DNA of 64,000 bases from Streptomyces sp. NBC_00358. GTDB lineage: Bacteria > Actinomycetota > Actinomycetes > Streptomycetales > Streptomycetaceae. Under the pieces are notes generated by a model. That model saw nothing but the letters and a program-made list of their open reading frames with translations, had not been told where the DNA came from and ran no database searches. The translations under genes were made by a program, and so were the position numbers. Positions 1 through 8,483 of the stretch are shown piece by piece. Location of the stretch: the NCBI RefSeq assembly GCF_036099295.1, contig NZ_CP107976.1:4836001-4900000 (forward strand), given 5' to 3'. Each line of letters begins with the position of its first letter. Within the stretch, counting starts at the first letter, position 1.

Positions 1-298
1 AGGCGGTGATGTCCGAGGAGTTCATTGGGTTTCCGTTCAGGAGGGGTGATGGGTGACTGACGACCAGCCGTGATGGAACCGAGCGCCGACGCGCTGTGCG
101 CCTCCGCGTGCCCGTACTGGGCGTCTCCACGTTCGTACGTCTCGGCGTCCGTGGATGGAGGTACCCGGTGCCAGGTAGGGGCTCGGCGGGTGTTCTCCGG
201 CGGCCGGCTGGACGTCTTCTACGATCCGCCGCGGGACGAGCGCCATCAAGACATGATCGCCACACGACCGTTGAGTCAGATTTAACGCCGGAGGTTTC
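1..298. other. left edge, no gene recognised
   Basis: I see no convincing gene here. A frame over bases 3-56 ends in TGA and could be the tail of a gene entering from the left, but it is too short to identify. The remainder presumably holds the promoter of the LysR gene that follows; no clear -10/-35 pair was found. Confidence 0.4.
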
Positions 299-1186
299 AT
301 GCTGGAGCGACTGGAGACCGAGACCTTCCTGACGCTGGCCGAGGAACTGCACTTCGGCCGGACCGCCGAGCGGCTGCTGATCACGACGGGGCGGGTCAGC
401 CAGGTGATCAAGAAGCTGGAACGCCGGATCGGCGGCCCGCTGTTCGAGCGCAACAGCCGTTCTGTCCGGCTCACCCCGATCGGCCGTCAACTGGCGGACG
501 ATCTGACGCCCCTGGTCGCCGGGATGGACGCGGCCCTGCGAAGGGCGGCCGACGCCAGTCGTGGGGTCAGCGGAGAGCTGCGGGCCGCCTTCCTCGGCGA
601 GTGGACCGCACCCGCACTGCTCAGAGCCGTCACCCTGTTCGGCGAGCGGCATCCCGACTGCCGCGTCGACGTGCGGGAGGTCCAGCTGTCCAACTCCAGG
701 GCGAGTCTGCTGGACGGTTCGATCGACGTGCTGCTCGCCTCGTTCCCCTTCGACGGCATGGCCTGCGGGCCCGCGCTGCTGCGGGAGAGACGGGTCCTGG
801 CCGTGGCCGCCGGGCATCCGCTGGCCGGCGAGGAGCGGGTGTCCGTCGAGGCGCTGGCGGAACACCCCGTGGTGCAGTACCCGCAGGTGACCTCGGCGGG
901 GTTCAAGCGGGATCGCACGCCGGACCGCACTCCTTCGGGCAGGCCCGTGCCGAAGGGCCCGGTCGGCGGGTCGTTCTCCGAGATGCTCACCCTGGTCGCG
1001 ATGGGCAAGGGCGTCCTCCCGGTCGGGGAGCACTCGCGGCAGTACTACCCCCGGCCCGATGTCGCCTACGTGCCCCTCCACGACGCGGGGCCGATCGAAC
1101 GGGGACTGGTGTGGAGGGAGGGCACCGCCACCGAGCGGTTGCGTGAGTTCGTGCGGGCGGCGACGGACGCGGCCGGCTCCCTGTGA
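299..1186 (+). CDS. LysR-family transcriptional regulator
   Basis: A 295-residue protein of normal LysR length. Residues about 3-62 form the winged helix-turn-helix (FLTLAEELHFGRTAERL, then the wing ending RLTPIGRQL), and residues about 90-290 form the periplasmic-binding-like effector domain. The ATG has a GGAGG ribosome site six bases upstream. LysR proteins usually control a neighbouring or divergent gene; the next gene downstream is an unrelated TerD-vWA protein on the same strand, and what lies to the left is outside the window, so the target cannot be named. The recognition helix reads ITTGRVSQVIKKLE, with a Thr-Gly-Arg where many homologues have Gln-Pro/Ala-Ser. Confidence 0.93.
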   Translation: MLERLETETFLTLAEELHFGRTAERLLITTGRVSQVIKKLERRIGGPLFERNSRSVRLTPIGRQLADDLTPLVAGMDAALRRAADASRGVSGELRAAFLGEWTAPALLRAVTLFGERHPDCRVDVREVQLSNSRASLLDGSIDVLLASFPFDGMACGPALLRERRVLAVAAGHPLAGEERVSVEALAEHPVVQYPQVTSAGFKRDRTPDRTPSGRPVPKGPVGGSFSEMLTLVAMGKGVLPVGEHSRQYYPRPDVAYVPLHDAGPIERGLVWREGTATERLREFVRAATDAAGSL

Positions 1187-1232
1187 GCCGCTGCGGGCTG
1201 CCTGCCGCCGGGTCTCTGGGCAGACTGGGTGT

Positions 1233-2837
1233 ATGACAGCGACAGCGATGAGCAAGGGCGCCAACGTTCCCGTCGCGGCGCGGGAGGTGCGGGTCGTGCT
1301 CGGCTGGTCCGGGGGCCCGGGCGCGCCGGACGCCGATGCCTCGGCTCTGCTGCTCCGGGCGGACGGACGGGTGCGGGACGACAGCGACTTCGTCTTCTAC
1401 AACCAGCCGCAGCATGCCTCCGGTGCCGTGCGTCACCTGGGGAAGCGGAGGGAGGGCGACGGGACGACGGACACCGTGGGCGTGGATCTGCGTGCCCTGG
1501 AGCCGGAGATCCAGCGGGTCGTCCTGGGTGCCTCCGCCGACGGGGGAACCTTCGGACAGCTGTCGTGTCTGAGGCTGAGTCTGCTCGATGCCGCGACCGG
1601 GCAGGAACTGGCGTTCTTCGAGATGGAAGCGACGACGGAGACGGCGTTCATCGGAGGTGAGCTGTATCTGCGGGGTGACCAGTGGAAGTTCCGCGCGGTG
1701 GGCCAGGGGTACGCCTCCGGGCTCGCAGGCCTGGCCACCGACTTCGGGATCAGTGTGGACCAGGAGCCGGGCGCTTCCGGGAGTACGGGCTCCAAGGGGA
1801 CGACCTCCGGAGGCGCGGGTTCCGGAGTCACGCCTTCCGGGGAGGCGGCTTCTTCCTCGGCCACGCCCGCCGTTTCCCCTCGGTCCACGATGACGGCACC
1901 CTCGGCACCGCTGTCCCCCTCCGCACCGCCGTCCTCGGCCGCCCCGGCAAGCACGCCCGTGCCGGCGAACCAGCCCCTGCCGGTACCCCCGTCGGCCCCC
2001 GCCCCTCCGACCGAACCTGTCCCGGTGTTCCCCGCGGCGACTCCGGGGTCGGCCCTCGGCTCGGCGCCTCGTCCGGTCAAGGGCGAGGACCGGTTGCCCG
2101 TGGACATGCGCAAGCGGCTCTCCCTGCGCAAGGAGCAGGTGGCGGTCAGTCTGCGCAAGCACGGGGCGGTGGGTGTCAGGGCCCGCGTCGTCCTGGTCCT
2201 GGACGCCTCCGGGTCGATGTCGTTCCTGTACGCGAAGGGCGTCGTCGCCGATGTCGTGGAGCGGATGGCCGCGGTGGTGGCGCAGTTGGACGACGACGGA
2301 GAGATGCAGGCGTGGACCTTCGCCTCGCACCCGGCCCGGTTGCCCGACCTGGCCGTGGGGGATCTGCCGGAGTGGCTGGAGCGCCATGTGAGGGTCGGTG
2401 AACTGACCTTGTTCCGGCGGAGCAAGAAGCCGCGCAAGGGGCTGCTGCCGGGCCAGGTGGACATGCGGGCGGTCGGGATCCAGAACGAGGAGCAGAAGGT
2501 GATCGCCGAGGTGCGGACGTATGTGCGCGAGCACCCGGCGGCCGATCCCACGCTGGTGCTCTTCTTCTCCGACGGCGGCGTCTACCGCAACAAGGAGATC
2601 GAGAAGGAGCTGCTGGAGGCGGTGGACGAGCCAATCTTCTGGCAGTTCGTCGGGCTGGGACGCTCCGACTACGGCGTTCTGGAGCGGTTCGACACGCTGC
2701 CGGGCCGGCGCGTCGACAACGTGGGCTTCTTCGCCGTCGACGACATCGGTGACGTACCGGACCCGGAACTCTACGACCGGCTGCTTTCCGAGTTCCCGTC
2801 ATGGATCGGCGAGGCGCGGCGCCTGGGCATCATCTGA
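1233..2837 (+). CDS. TerD-vWA fusion protein (tellurium/stress-resistance type)
   Basis: A 534-residue two-domain protein. Residues about 5-180 are a TerD calcium-binding-like domain (KGANVPVAA near the start, then DSDFVFYNQP, typical of the family). Residues about 180-290 are a Ser/Pro/Ala/Gly-rich flexible linker. Residues about 315-530 are a von Willebrand factor A domain with the metal-site motif DASGSM near residue 322. TerD-family proteins belong to the ter stress-resistance modules; vWA domains mediate metal-dependent protein contacts. The start chosen is the first ATG after the LysR stop, giving MTATAMSKG; the ATG five codons in (1248) is an alternative. There is no tellurium-resistance partner next to it, so it looks like a stand-alone member. 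Exact function is unknown. Confidence 0.92.
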   Translation: MTATAMSKGANVPVAAREVRVVLGWSGGPGAPDADASALLLRADGRVRDDSDFVFYNQPQHASGAVRHLGKRREGDGTTDTVGVDLRALEPEIQRVVLGASADGGTFGQLSCLRLSLLDAATGQELAFFEMEATTETAFIGGELYLRGDQWKFRAVGQGYASGLAGLATDFGISVDQEPGASGSTGSKGTTSGGAGSGVTPSGEAASSSATPAVSPRSTMTAPSAPLSPSAPPSSAAPASTPVPANQPLPVPPSAPAPPTEPVPVFPAATPGSALGSAPRPVKGEDRLPVDMRKRLSLRKEQVAVSLRKHGAVGVRARVVLVLDASGSMSFLYAKGVVADVVERMAAVVAQLDDDGEMQAWTFASHPARLPDLAVGDLPEWLERHVRVGELTLFRRSKKPRKGLLPGQVDMRAVGIQNEEQKVIAEVRTYVREHPAADPTLVLFFSDGGVYRNKEIEKELLEAVDEPIFWQFVGLGRSDYGVLERFDTLPGRRVDNVGFFAVDDIGDVPDPELYDRLLSEFPSWIGEARRLGII

Positions 2838-2840
2838 GAA

Positions 2841-2910
2841 CCCCCGGACGGAAACCCCCGGACGGAAACGCCGGGACGGAAACGCCGGGACGGAAACGCC
2901 CGGACGGGAC
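2841..2910. repeat. 14-bp tandem repeat, five copies
   Basis: Five direct copies of a 14-base unit (CCCCCGGACGGAAA or CGCCGGGACGGAAA) begin four bases after the stop codon of the TerD-vWA gene. The first two copies share one variant, the next two share the other, and the fifth is a hybrid that decays. The array is between convergent genes and is not in a reading frame that continues either neighbour. The rest of the gap to 3123 shows no gene. Confidence 0.85.
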
Positions 2911-3123
2911 GGCTTGGATGAGACGGCCCGTACGGGAGCGCCGGAAGGCGACCGCCCGAGCCGAAGACCGTCGGAAGGCAGCGGTCGGCGCGCCCGTAGG
3001 AGCGCCACCGCGCCCGCGCAGGCCCACCTCGGGGCGGTGCCCCGCCCGGCGCGACGGCCGTGCAGGGCCCACGCACCCGCGCGGGCCCTGTCCACCCCTG
3101 AACCCGGCCGTCGGCCGACCGGG

Positions 3124-3981
3124 TCACTCCGGCTGGTGTTCCGGTCCCCCGAAGTCCGGGCTGCTGAAGTCCGGGCTGGAGAAGCTCGGGCGCGGGCCGG
3201 CCGCGGGTCCGTCGTCGGGGCTGCTGAACCCCGGCCGGCCGTAGCCGAGTTGGGGGATACGGCTGGGTGCCGGTGCGGGGCGGCCCAGTGCCACCGAGCC
3301 CGGGTCCGAGAGCGCGTCCCGGAGGAACGGCAGGATGCCCCGCTCCAGCAGGGCATCGCGCCAGGCTTCCTTGGCCCGGATGACCTGTTCGGTCAGCTCG
3401 CCGCCCGCTCCGGCCCGGAGCGAGGACGAACCGTTGCGCAGTGCGGTCAGCAGCAGTCCGGCCGCGGCGACCAGAATCGCGGCCGCCGTGACCGCGCCGA
3501 AGACCCATCCCGTGGTCAGGAGAGTCCTGGCGATGGCCGGCTCAGGGTCGAGCACCTTCAGGACGTACCCCACGAGCAGGAATATCGCCGCGGCTGTTCC
3601 GGCGAGGACGGGCGCGAGCACCGCTACGACGGCGAGACCGCCGGCACCGGCGGTCTCGCCGACCTCTCCCACGGTGGCGGCGAGCCCCATCGCGGTCGTA
3701 CCCGGTTCCATGGAACCGTCTTCCTCGCTCATGAGCGGGGTGGACCGCACCGGGCGGCGCAGTTCCTCGCGGACCTTCACATAGTGCGCGTACTCGTCGG
3801 ACGCGGCCGTGGTGATGAGGGCCGTGGCGTTGAGTGCCATGGTGCGCAGTTGTTCGAGGTTGAGCCGCTGGCCGACAGCGGCGAGTTCCGGGCGGTGTGG
3901 TGCGGAGCGCAGCGCCTCATCGAGGATCCGCTCGTATTCCTGGCGGTCCTCGCTCAGCAGGTGCTGCGGAACGCTGTTCAT
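3124..3981 (-). CDS. membrane protein of unknown function
   Basis: A 285-residue protein that I do not recognise. The first ~85 residues are soluble and charged (SEDRQEYERILDEALRSAP). Two or three hydrophobic segments follow in the middle (LAVVAVLAPVLAGTAAAIFLLVGYV and WVFGAVTAAAILVAAAGLLL, written here as the core of each). The C-terminal ~90 residues are Pro/Ser/Gly-rich, ending in repeats of FSSPD/FSSPDF. The start is the ATG six bases after a GGGGG run; an in-frame ATG two codons earlier (3987) is possible. It is convergent with the TerD-vWA gene and on the same strand as the phosphatase upstream, about 190 bases away. Confidence 0.75.
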   Translation of the reverse strand: MNSVPQHLLSEDRQEYERILDEALRSAPHRPELAAVGQRLNLEQLRTMALNATALITTAASDEYAHYVKVREELRRPVRSTPLMSEEDGSMEPGTTAMGLAATVGEVGETAGAGGLAVVAVLAPVLAGTAAAIFLLVGYVLKVLDPEPAIARTLLTTGWVFGAVTAAAILVAAAGLLLTALRNGSSSLRAGAGGELTEQVIRAKEAWRDALLERGILPFLRDALSDPGSVALGRPAPAPSRIPQLGYGRPGFSSPDDGPAAGPRPSFSSPDFSSPDFGGPEHQPE

Positions 3982-4168
3982 CTGCATCCCCCGATGCTCC
4001 GTAGGGCTGGTGGCTCGCACGCTGACGAGCCGTCGGGCAGAAACGGAGGGGAGCCTGCTACGGATAAGCCGATGGTAGAGCGGTGACGGCACGCCGTGAC
4101 AGGGGGTTTCCAGAAATTGGCCCCCCGACCGGAGCGGTCCGCCCGGGGGACGCCTGCCCGGTAAACGC

Positions 4169-5311
4169 TCAGATATCCAGCGGCAGTTGTTGGACCAGCA
4201 GCTTTCCGGCCATGGTCACTCCGCCGTCCATCGCGATGGCCAGTCCGTCGGCGTAGACGTGCGGACCTTCGATCACGGGTCCCGCGCCGGCTTCGCCGTC
4301 CTCCGGGCCGCCCTCGCCCAGCAGGTAGGGAATGGGGCTGTGACCGTGGACGATGCGCGTGCCGCCGTAGACGTCGAGCAGTTCGCGGACCGCTTCGGCG
4401 CCGTCGTCGCGGAAGGCGAAGCGCCGGGTGAACTTGCGGAAGAGGTCCCAGCATTCGTCCGCGTCGTTGCGGGTGAGCGTTTCGCGGACGGTGTCGTTGA
4501 CCGCCTCGATGGAGTCGCCGTAGTCGAGGTAGGCGGTGGTGTCGGAGTGCACCAGCAGGTGGCCGTCGACCTGTTCCATGGCGTCGAGGCGGGCCATCCA
4601 CTGCAGGTGATGGTCCTGGAGGCGGTCCATGTCCGTCTTCTGGCCGCCGTTGAGCAGCCAGGCGGCCTGGAAGGTGGCGGTTCCCGCCCCGGAGCTGACG
4701 GGGGTGTCGCCGAACCGTTTGGCGCCGAGCAGCAGCAGCTCGTGATTGCCCATGAGCGCCTTGCAGTAGCCCCCGGCCGCGGCGGCTTCGGCGGACAGCC
4801 GCATCACGAGGTCGATCACGCCGATGCCGTCCGGGCCGCGGTCCGTGAAGTCGCCGAGGAACCACAGGCGCGAGGTTCCCGCCGCCCAGTTGCCCGCGGC
4901 GTCGACCAGCCCCTTCTCCTGGAGCGCGGCGACGAGCTGGTCGAGGTAGCCGTGTACGTCCCCGACGACGTACAGCGGGCCGGGGCCCGCGCCGGATGCC
5001 GGGGACGGCGTACCGGTGGGGTCGACGGCGACCTGGAGGGTGTCACCCCGGTTGATGACCGGCAGATCGCGCTGTGTGGGTGTGTACCCCTCGGAGAACT
5101 CTCCCGGGAACTCCGCGGGAGACTCCCCGGACGCGTAGGGCGAGGATTCCCCCGACGTGTACCGCGCAGTCTCCCCGACGGGTCCGGCGCCCTCGCCCTG
5201 AGGCGTGTTCTGCGCATACGGACCGGTCTCGTGGACGTACCCGGGTACCCGGAAGTCGCGCAACGTCGCCGTCCGCACCACCTCGGGTCCCTGACCGGCC
5301 CCCTGAGTCAT
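4169..5311 (-). CDS. metallophosphoesterase (PPP / Calcineurin-like)
   Basis: A 380-residue protein whose second half is a calcineurin-like phosphoesterase. The metal-site motifs appear in order: GDVHGY near residue 117, GDFTDRGP near 152, GNHE near 187, and HGHSP near 322. Together these bind the two catalytic metals. The first ~110 residues are a low-complexity Gly/Ser/Glu/Pro segment with repeats of GESP. A Ser/Thr protein phosphatase or diadenosine-tetraphosphatase-like role fits the motifs, but the substrate is not evident. The start chosen is the ATG preceded by GGAGG; two ATG codons further upstream have no ribosome site. No protein kinase partner is adjacent. Confidence 0.88.
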   Translation of the reverse strand: MTQGAGQGPEVVRTATLRDFRVPGYVHETGPYAQNTPQGEGAGPVGETARYTSGESSPYASGESPAEFPGEFSEGYTPTQRDLPVINRGDTLQVAVDPTGTPSPASGAGPGPLYVVGDVHGYLDQLVAALQEKGLVDAAGNWAAGTSRLWFLGDFTDRGPDGIGVIDLVMRLSAEAAAAGGYCKALMGNHELLLLGAKRFGDTPVSSGAGTATFQAAWLLNGGQKTDMDRLQDHHLQWMARLDAMEQVDGHLLVHSDTTAYLDYGDSIEAVNDTVRETLTRNDADECWDLFRKFTRRFAFRDDGAEAVRELLDVYGGTRIVHGHSPIPYLLGEGGPEDGEAGAGPVIEGPHVYADGLAIAMDGGVTMAGKLLVQQLPLDI

Positions 5312-5513
5312 CGACCCCTCCACCACCATCGCGCCGCATCTGCACCGGTTCGGACTGCCTGGTCGCAGCGGCCCGCGGTGTCGTCCGCCCATCATAGGAA
5401 TGCGGATCGCGCCATGTGATGACCCAGGGGTGGTGAATCGGAACAGGAGCCCAGTTCACCGAGGTTTTCGCCCGAATTGGGCGGGGCTCGCCCCGCCCTT
5501 GTCGTATCGGGCG

Positions 5514-6626
5514 TCAACCCTGCTCGGGTGATCGGGGCGGACTGACGGTCGTGCGGGGCGGACGGCGCTCCGACGAGGTCCGCACGATCAGTTCCGTCGG
5601 TATCACCTGCTCGACCGGTTGGTCCGATTCGACCCCCTCGATGGCGTCGATCAGCAACTGGACGACGGCTGTGCCGATTCTGCGCGGTTTGAGGGACAGG
5701 GTCGTGACGGGAGGCTCGGTGCTGGCGTAGACCGTCGACTCGCTGCAGCAGACGAGGAGCAGGTCCTCGGGTACCCGCAGACCGTAGCGGCGGGCCGCGG
5801 CGAGCAGGTCGGTGCCGTTCGGGTCGAAGAGCCCGTAGACCGCGTCGGGGCGGTCGGGCCTCGCGAGGAGGCGGTCGGCCGCGACGGCTCCGGCGCACGG
5901 ATCGTGCGCCGGATAGGCCTCGTAGACCGGATCCTGGCCCACGCGCTCGCACCAGCGCAGATAGGCGGTGGTGGAGAGGTGGGTGTACGTGTCCGTGGTG
6001 GTGCCGGTGAGGAGGCCGATGCGGCGGGCGCCGGCGGCGGCCAGGTGGTCGAGGATGCCGAGGACCGCGGCCTCGTGGTCGTTGTCCACCCAGGCGGTGA
6101 CCGGGAGCGATCCCGCGGGGCGGCCGTCGGAGACGACCGGCAGCCCCTGGCGGACCAGTTCGCTGACGACGGGATCCTGGTCGGACGGGTCGATGACCAC
6201 GGTTCCGTCCAGGGCGACGTTCGACCAGACGTCGTGGCGGGAGGTCGCGGGCAGGATGACCAGGGCGTATCCCCTGGCGAGTGCGGCCGAGGTGGCGGCT
6301 CTGGCCATCTCGGCGAAGTACGCGAACTCGGTGAAGGTGAAAGGTTCATCCCCGTAGGTCGTGACGGTCAGGCCGATCAGGCCCGACTTGCCGGTACGGA
6401 GGGTTCGGGCCGCGGCCGACGGGCGATAGCCCAGCCGGTCGGCGACTTCGCGGACATGGCGTCGGGTGGCGTCCGGGAGCCGACCCTTGCCGTTGAGGGC
6501 GTCGGACACGGTTGTGATGGAGACCCCTGCTGCCGCGGCCACGTCTCTGATGCCCGCCCGGCCCGGCCGACCGCCTCGGCGGGAGGTCTCCGCCCGGCTC
6601 ACCTGGTGCTTCCCTGCTGCTGTCAT
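5514..6626 (-). CDS. LacI-family transcriptional regulator
   Basis: A 370-residue LacI/GalR repressor. The N-terminal helix-turn-helix begins near residue 25 (IRDVAAAAGVSITTVSDAL) with the hinge sequence RLGYRPSAAARTLRTG, followed by a sugar-binding type effector domain. The motif LFDPNGTDLL near residue 270 and the C-terminal PPVTTLSLKPRRIG segment are usual for the family. The ATG has no clear ribosome site, so a leaderless transcript is possible; an upstream frame adds 22 residues that do not resemble the family. No sugar transporter is adjacent, so the effector cannot be read from context. Confidence 0.92.
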   Translation of the reverse strand: MTAAGKHQVSRAETSRRGGRPGRAGIRDVAAAAGVSITTVSDALNGKGRLPDATRRHVREVADRLGYRPSAAARTLRTGKSGLIGLTVTTYGDEPFTFTEFAYFAEMARAATSAALARGYALVILPATSRHDVWSNVALDGTVVIDPSDQDPVVSELVRQGLPVVSDGRPAGSLPVTAWVDNDHEAAVLGILDHLAAAGARRIGLLTGTTTDTYTHLSTTAYLRWCERVGQDPVYEAYPAHDPCAGAVAADRLLARPDRPDAVYGLFDPNGTDLLAAARRYGLRVPEDLLLVCCSESTVYASTEPPVTTLSLKPRRIGTAVVQLLIDAIEGVESDQPVEQVIPTELIVRTSSERRPPRTTVSPPRSPEQG

Positions 6627-7094
6627 GGCGAGCCGATAGTAGGGCTCATACGGTGGGGTAGTGCGGACGCATATGCACGCGTTGACAGGCACGTTTCTGC
6701 ATGGTCAAAGCTGGATAACTTCCTTTGAAGTAAAGGCAGTTGAGCGATCCCATGCCTGTACGTGACTTGTCGGCGCGCATGGGCCTGCCAAGTGGGTCAT
6801 GTTTCGAAGAGGTCTCAACTCACCTGTACGGGGGATGCGCGCCACGGCGTGAGCCACCCGCGCATGTCGCGAGTGCCGACGCGCCCCCTTTTCGTACGAC
6901 TTCGTACGAGGACGGTCACCGGGCGGGCGACGCCGGCGAGAGGGACCGGCGTACGCGGATGATCATCCGGCCGGGCCCGAGGTGGTGTTGCGTTGTCCAC
7001 AGGCCATTCGCAGCGGCGCCGAATCCTCATAAGGTGAGAAGTATTGGTAGCCGGTGGTGATCATGAGCCGCTGGTGATCACGAGGAGGACTGCG
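6627..7094. other. intergenic region between divergent lacI-type and hisC-like genes
   Basis: A 468-base gap with the outward promoters of both neighbours. It contains a TTGACA hexamer at 6682-6687 on the plus strand without a convincing -10 partner, a small inverted repeat ACTTC/GAAGT near 6718-6731, and one exact DnaA box. Open frames of 66-106 codons exist but lack ribosome sites and family features. Confidence 0.6.
6993..7001 (+). promoter_or_regulatory. DnaA box TTGTCCACA
   Basis: Exact match to the preferred Streptomyces DnaA box, about 95 bases upstream of the hisC-like gene and outside any coding sequence. Confidence 0.65.
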
Positions 7095-8171
7095 GTGAGC
7101 GAGACGAACCCCAAGCTGCGTGCGGAGCTGGCGGGTATCCCCACCTACAAGCCCGGCAAGCCCGCCGCGGCCGGTGCCGTGGCGTACAAGCTGTCCTCCA
7201 ACGAGAACCCGTATCCGCCGCTGCCCGGTGTGATCGAGAGAGTCACCGCGGCCACGGGGTCGTTCAACCGCTACCCGGACATGGCGTGCACCGGGCTGAT
7301 GAACGAGCTGGCGGACCGGTTCGGCGTCCCGGTCTCCCATCTGGCGACCGGCACCGGCTCGGTCGGGGTCGCGCAGTCGCTTCTGCAGGCCACGAGCGGC
7401 CCCGGTGACGAGGTCATCTACGCCTGGCGGTCCTTCGAGGCGTACCCGATCATCACGCAGATCAGCGGAGCGACCTCGGTGCAGGTGCCGCTGACCCCGG
7501 GCGAGGTGCACGACCTGGACGCGATGGCCGACGCCATCACCGACCGGACCCGGCTGATCTTCCTCTGCAACCCGAACAACCCGACCGGCACCGTGGTGCG
7601 CCGGGCCGAGCTGGAGCGGTTCCTGGACCGGGTGCCGAGCGATGTGCTGGTCGTCCTGGACGAGGCCTACCGCGAGTTCATCCGGGACGTCGAGGTGCCG
7701 GACGGTGTGGCGATCTACCGTGACCGGCCCAACGTGTGTGTGCTGCGCACCTTCTCCAAGGCGTACGGGCTGGCCGGCCTCCGGGTCGGCTTCGCGATCG
7801 CTCATGAGCCGGTGGCGGCGGCGCTGCGCAAGACGGCGGTGCCGTTCGGCGTGAGCCAGCTGGCCCAGGACGCCGCCGTGGCGAGCCTGCGTGCCGAGGA
7901 CGAACTGCTGGGCCGGGTCGGCTCCCTGGTCTCCGAGCGCACCCGGGTGGTCGACACCCTGCGCGGCCAGGGCTGGACGGTGCCCGAGACGCAGGCCAAC
8001 TTCGTGTGGCTGCGGCTGGGGGAGCGCACCCTCGACTTCGCCGCCCACTGCGAGCAGGCCGGTGTCGTCGTGCGTCCGTTCGCCGGTGAAGGCGTCCGCG
8101 TCACCATCGGTGAGACCGAGGCGAACGACATCTTCCTGAAGGCGACCGAGGGTTTCCGCAAGGAGCTGTGA
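7095..8171 (+). CDS. hisC: histidinol-phosphate / aromatic aminotransferase
   Basis: A 358-residue class I/II PLP-dependent aminotransferase. Family motifs are SNENPYPPLPG near residue 36 (substrate loop), CNPNNPTGT near 158, DEAYREF near 192 and the PLP lysine in FSKAYGLAGLRVGF near 220. It would transfer an amino group to imidazole-acetol phosphate (histidine synthesis) or to an aromatic 2-oxo acid such as phenylpyruvate. It stands apart from other his genes, and a second hisC-type gene normally exists in the his operon of Streptomyces, so an aromatic aminotransferase (Pat) role is as likely. The GTG start follows GAGGAGG by five bases. A strong terminator follows. Confidence 0.92.
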   Translation: MSETNPKLRAELAGIPTYKPGKPAAAGAVAYKLSSNENPYPPLPGVIERVTAATGSFNRYPDMACTGLMNELADRFGVPVSHLATGTGSVGVAQSLLQATSGPGDEVIYAWRSFEAYPIITQISGATSVQVPLTPGEVHDLDAMADAITDRTRLIFLCNPNNPTGTVVRRAELERFLDRVPSDVLVVLDEAYREFIRDVEVPDGVAIYRDRPNVCVLRTFSKAYGLAGLRVGFAIAHEPVAAALRKTAVPFGVSQLAQDAAVASLRAEDELLGRVGSLVSERTRVVDTLRGQGWTVPETQANFVWLRLGERTLDFAAHCEQAGVVVRPFAGEGVRVTIGETEANDIFLKATEGFRKEL

Positions 8172-8235
8172 CCGTCCGGCGGCCCCCCGTCCACGGGTGC
8201 CCCTTCCCGGTGGCGGGTGTCTGCCGGTGAATCGG

Positions 8236-8278
8236 AAGAGAGGGCCCGTACGCGTTCAACGTGTACGGGCCCTCTCTT
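8236..8278 (+). terminator. hairpin terminator after hisC-like gene
   Basis: A perfect 16-bp stem (AAGAGAGGGCCCGTAC paired with its complement at 8263-8278) around an 11-base loop, 65 bases after the stop codon. No T-run follows, as is common in Streptomyces. It separates the aminotransferase from the cyd operon. Confidence 0.88.
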
Positions 8279-8383
8279 GCGCCATGGGCCACCCGGTCCC
8301 TCGCTCCCGGGGTCCATCGGTCCCGATTAGGGACCCCCCACCCCTCATCCCTCGAACGGGCATGCGTCATAATTGCTTGTGAA

Positions 8384-8399
8384 TGTGAACGCGTTCACA
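8384..8399. promoter_or_regulatory. Rex operator (ROP) of the cyd operon
   Basis: A perfect 16-bp palindrome, TGTGAACGCGTTCACA, flanked by A on both sides. It matches the known Rex consensus. An extra half-site TTGTGAA abuts it at 8377-8383. It lies 85 bases upstream of the cydA start. Rex is an NADH/NAD+-responsive repressor that in Streptomyces controls cydABCD; the site predicts induction under low oxygen or reducing conditions. Confidence 0.93.
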
Positions 8400-8483
8400 A
8401 GCGTGTCCTGTTCCTCCCGTGATGTCTGCGATAAAGCGGGCAAACTGCCGCTGTGACCTCGGCGACGTAAGGAGACTGACGAC

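Noticed and set aside
37..474. 145-codon frame on the minus strand at the left edge
   Set aside because: Antisense to the LysR helix-turn-helix region, Arg/Ser-rich with no family features.
987..2534. 515-codon frame antisense to the TerD-vWA gene
   Set aside because: Composition is the Arg/Gly/His-rich pattern of a shadow frame in GC-rich DNA, and the plus-strand gene has clear domains.
2521..4086. 521-codon frame crossing the gap and overlapping two genes
   Set aside because: Runs through the 14-bp repeats and opposite to a supported membrane-protein gene; no motif.
6682..6687. TTGACA as a plus-strand promoter for the hisC-like gene
   Set aside because: No -10 hexamer at 16-18 bases; too far upstream to assign.
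6740..7060. 106-codon frame between the lacI-type and hisC genes
   Set aside because: No ribosome site, no family resemblance, and it overlaps a DnaA box and promoter DNA.
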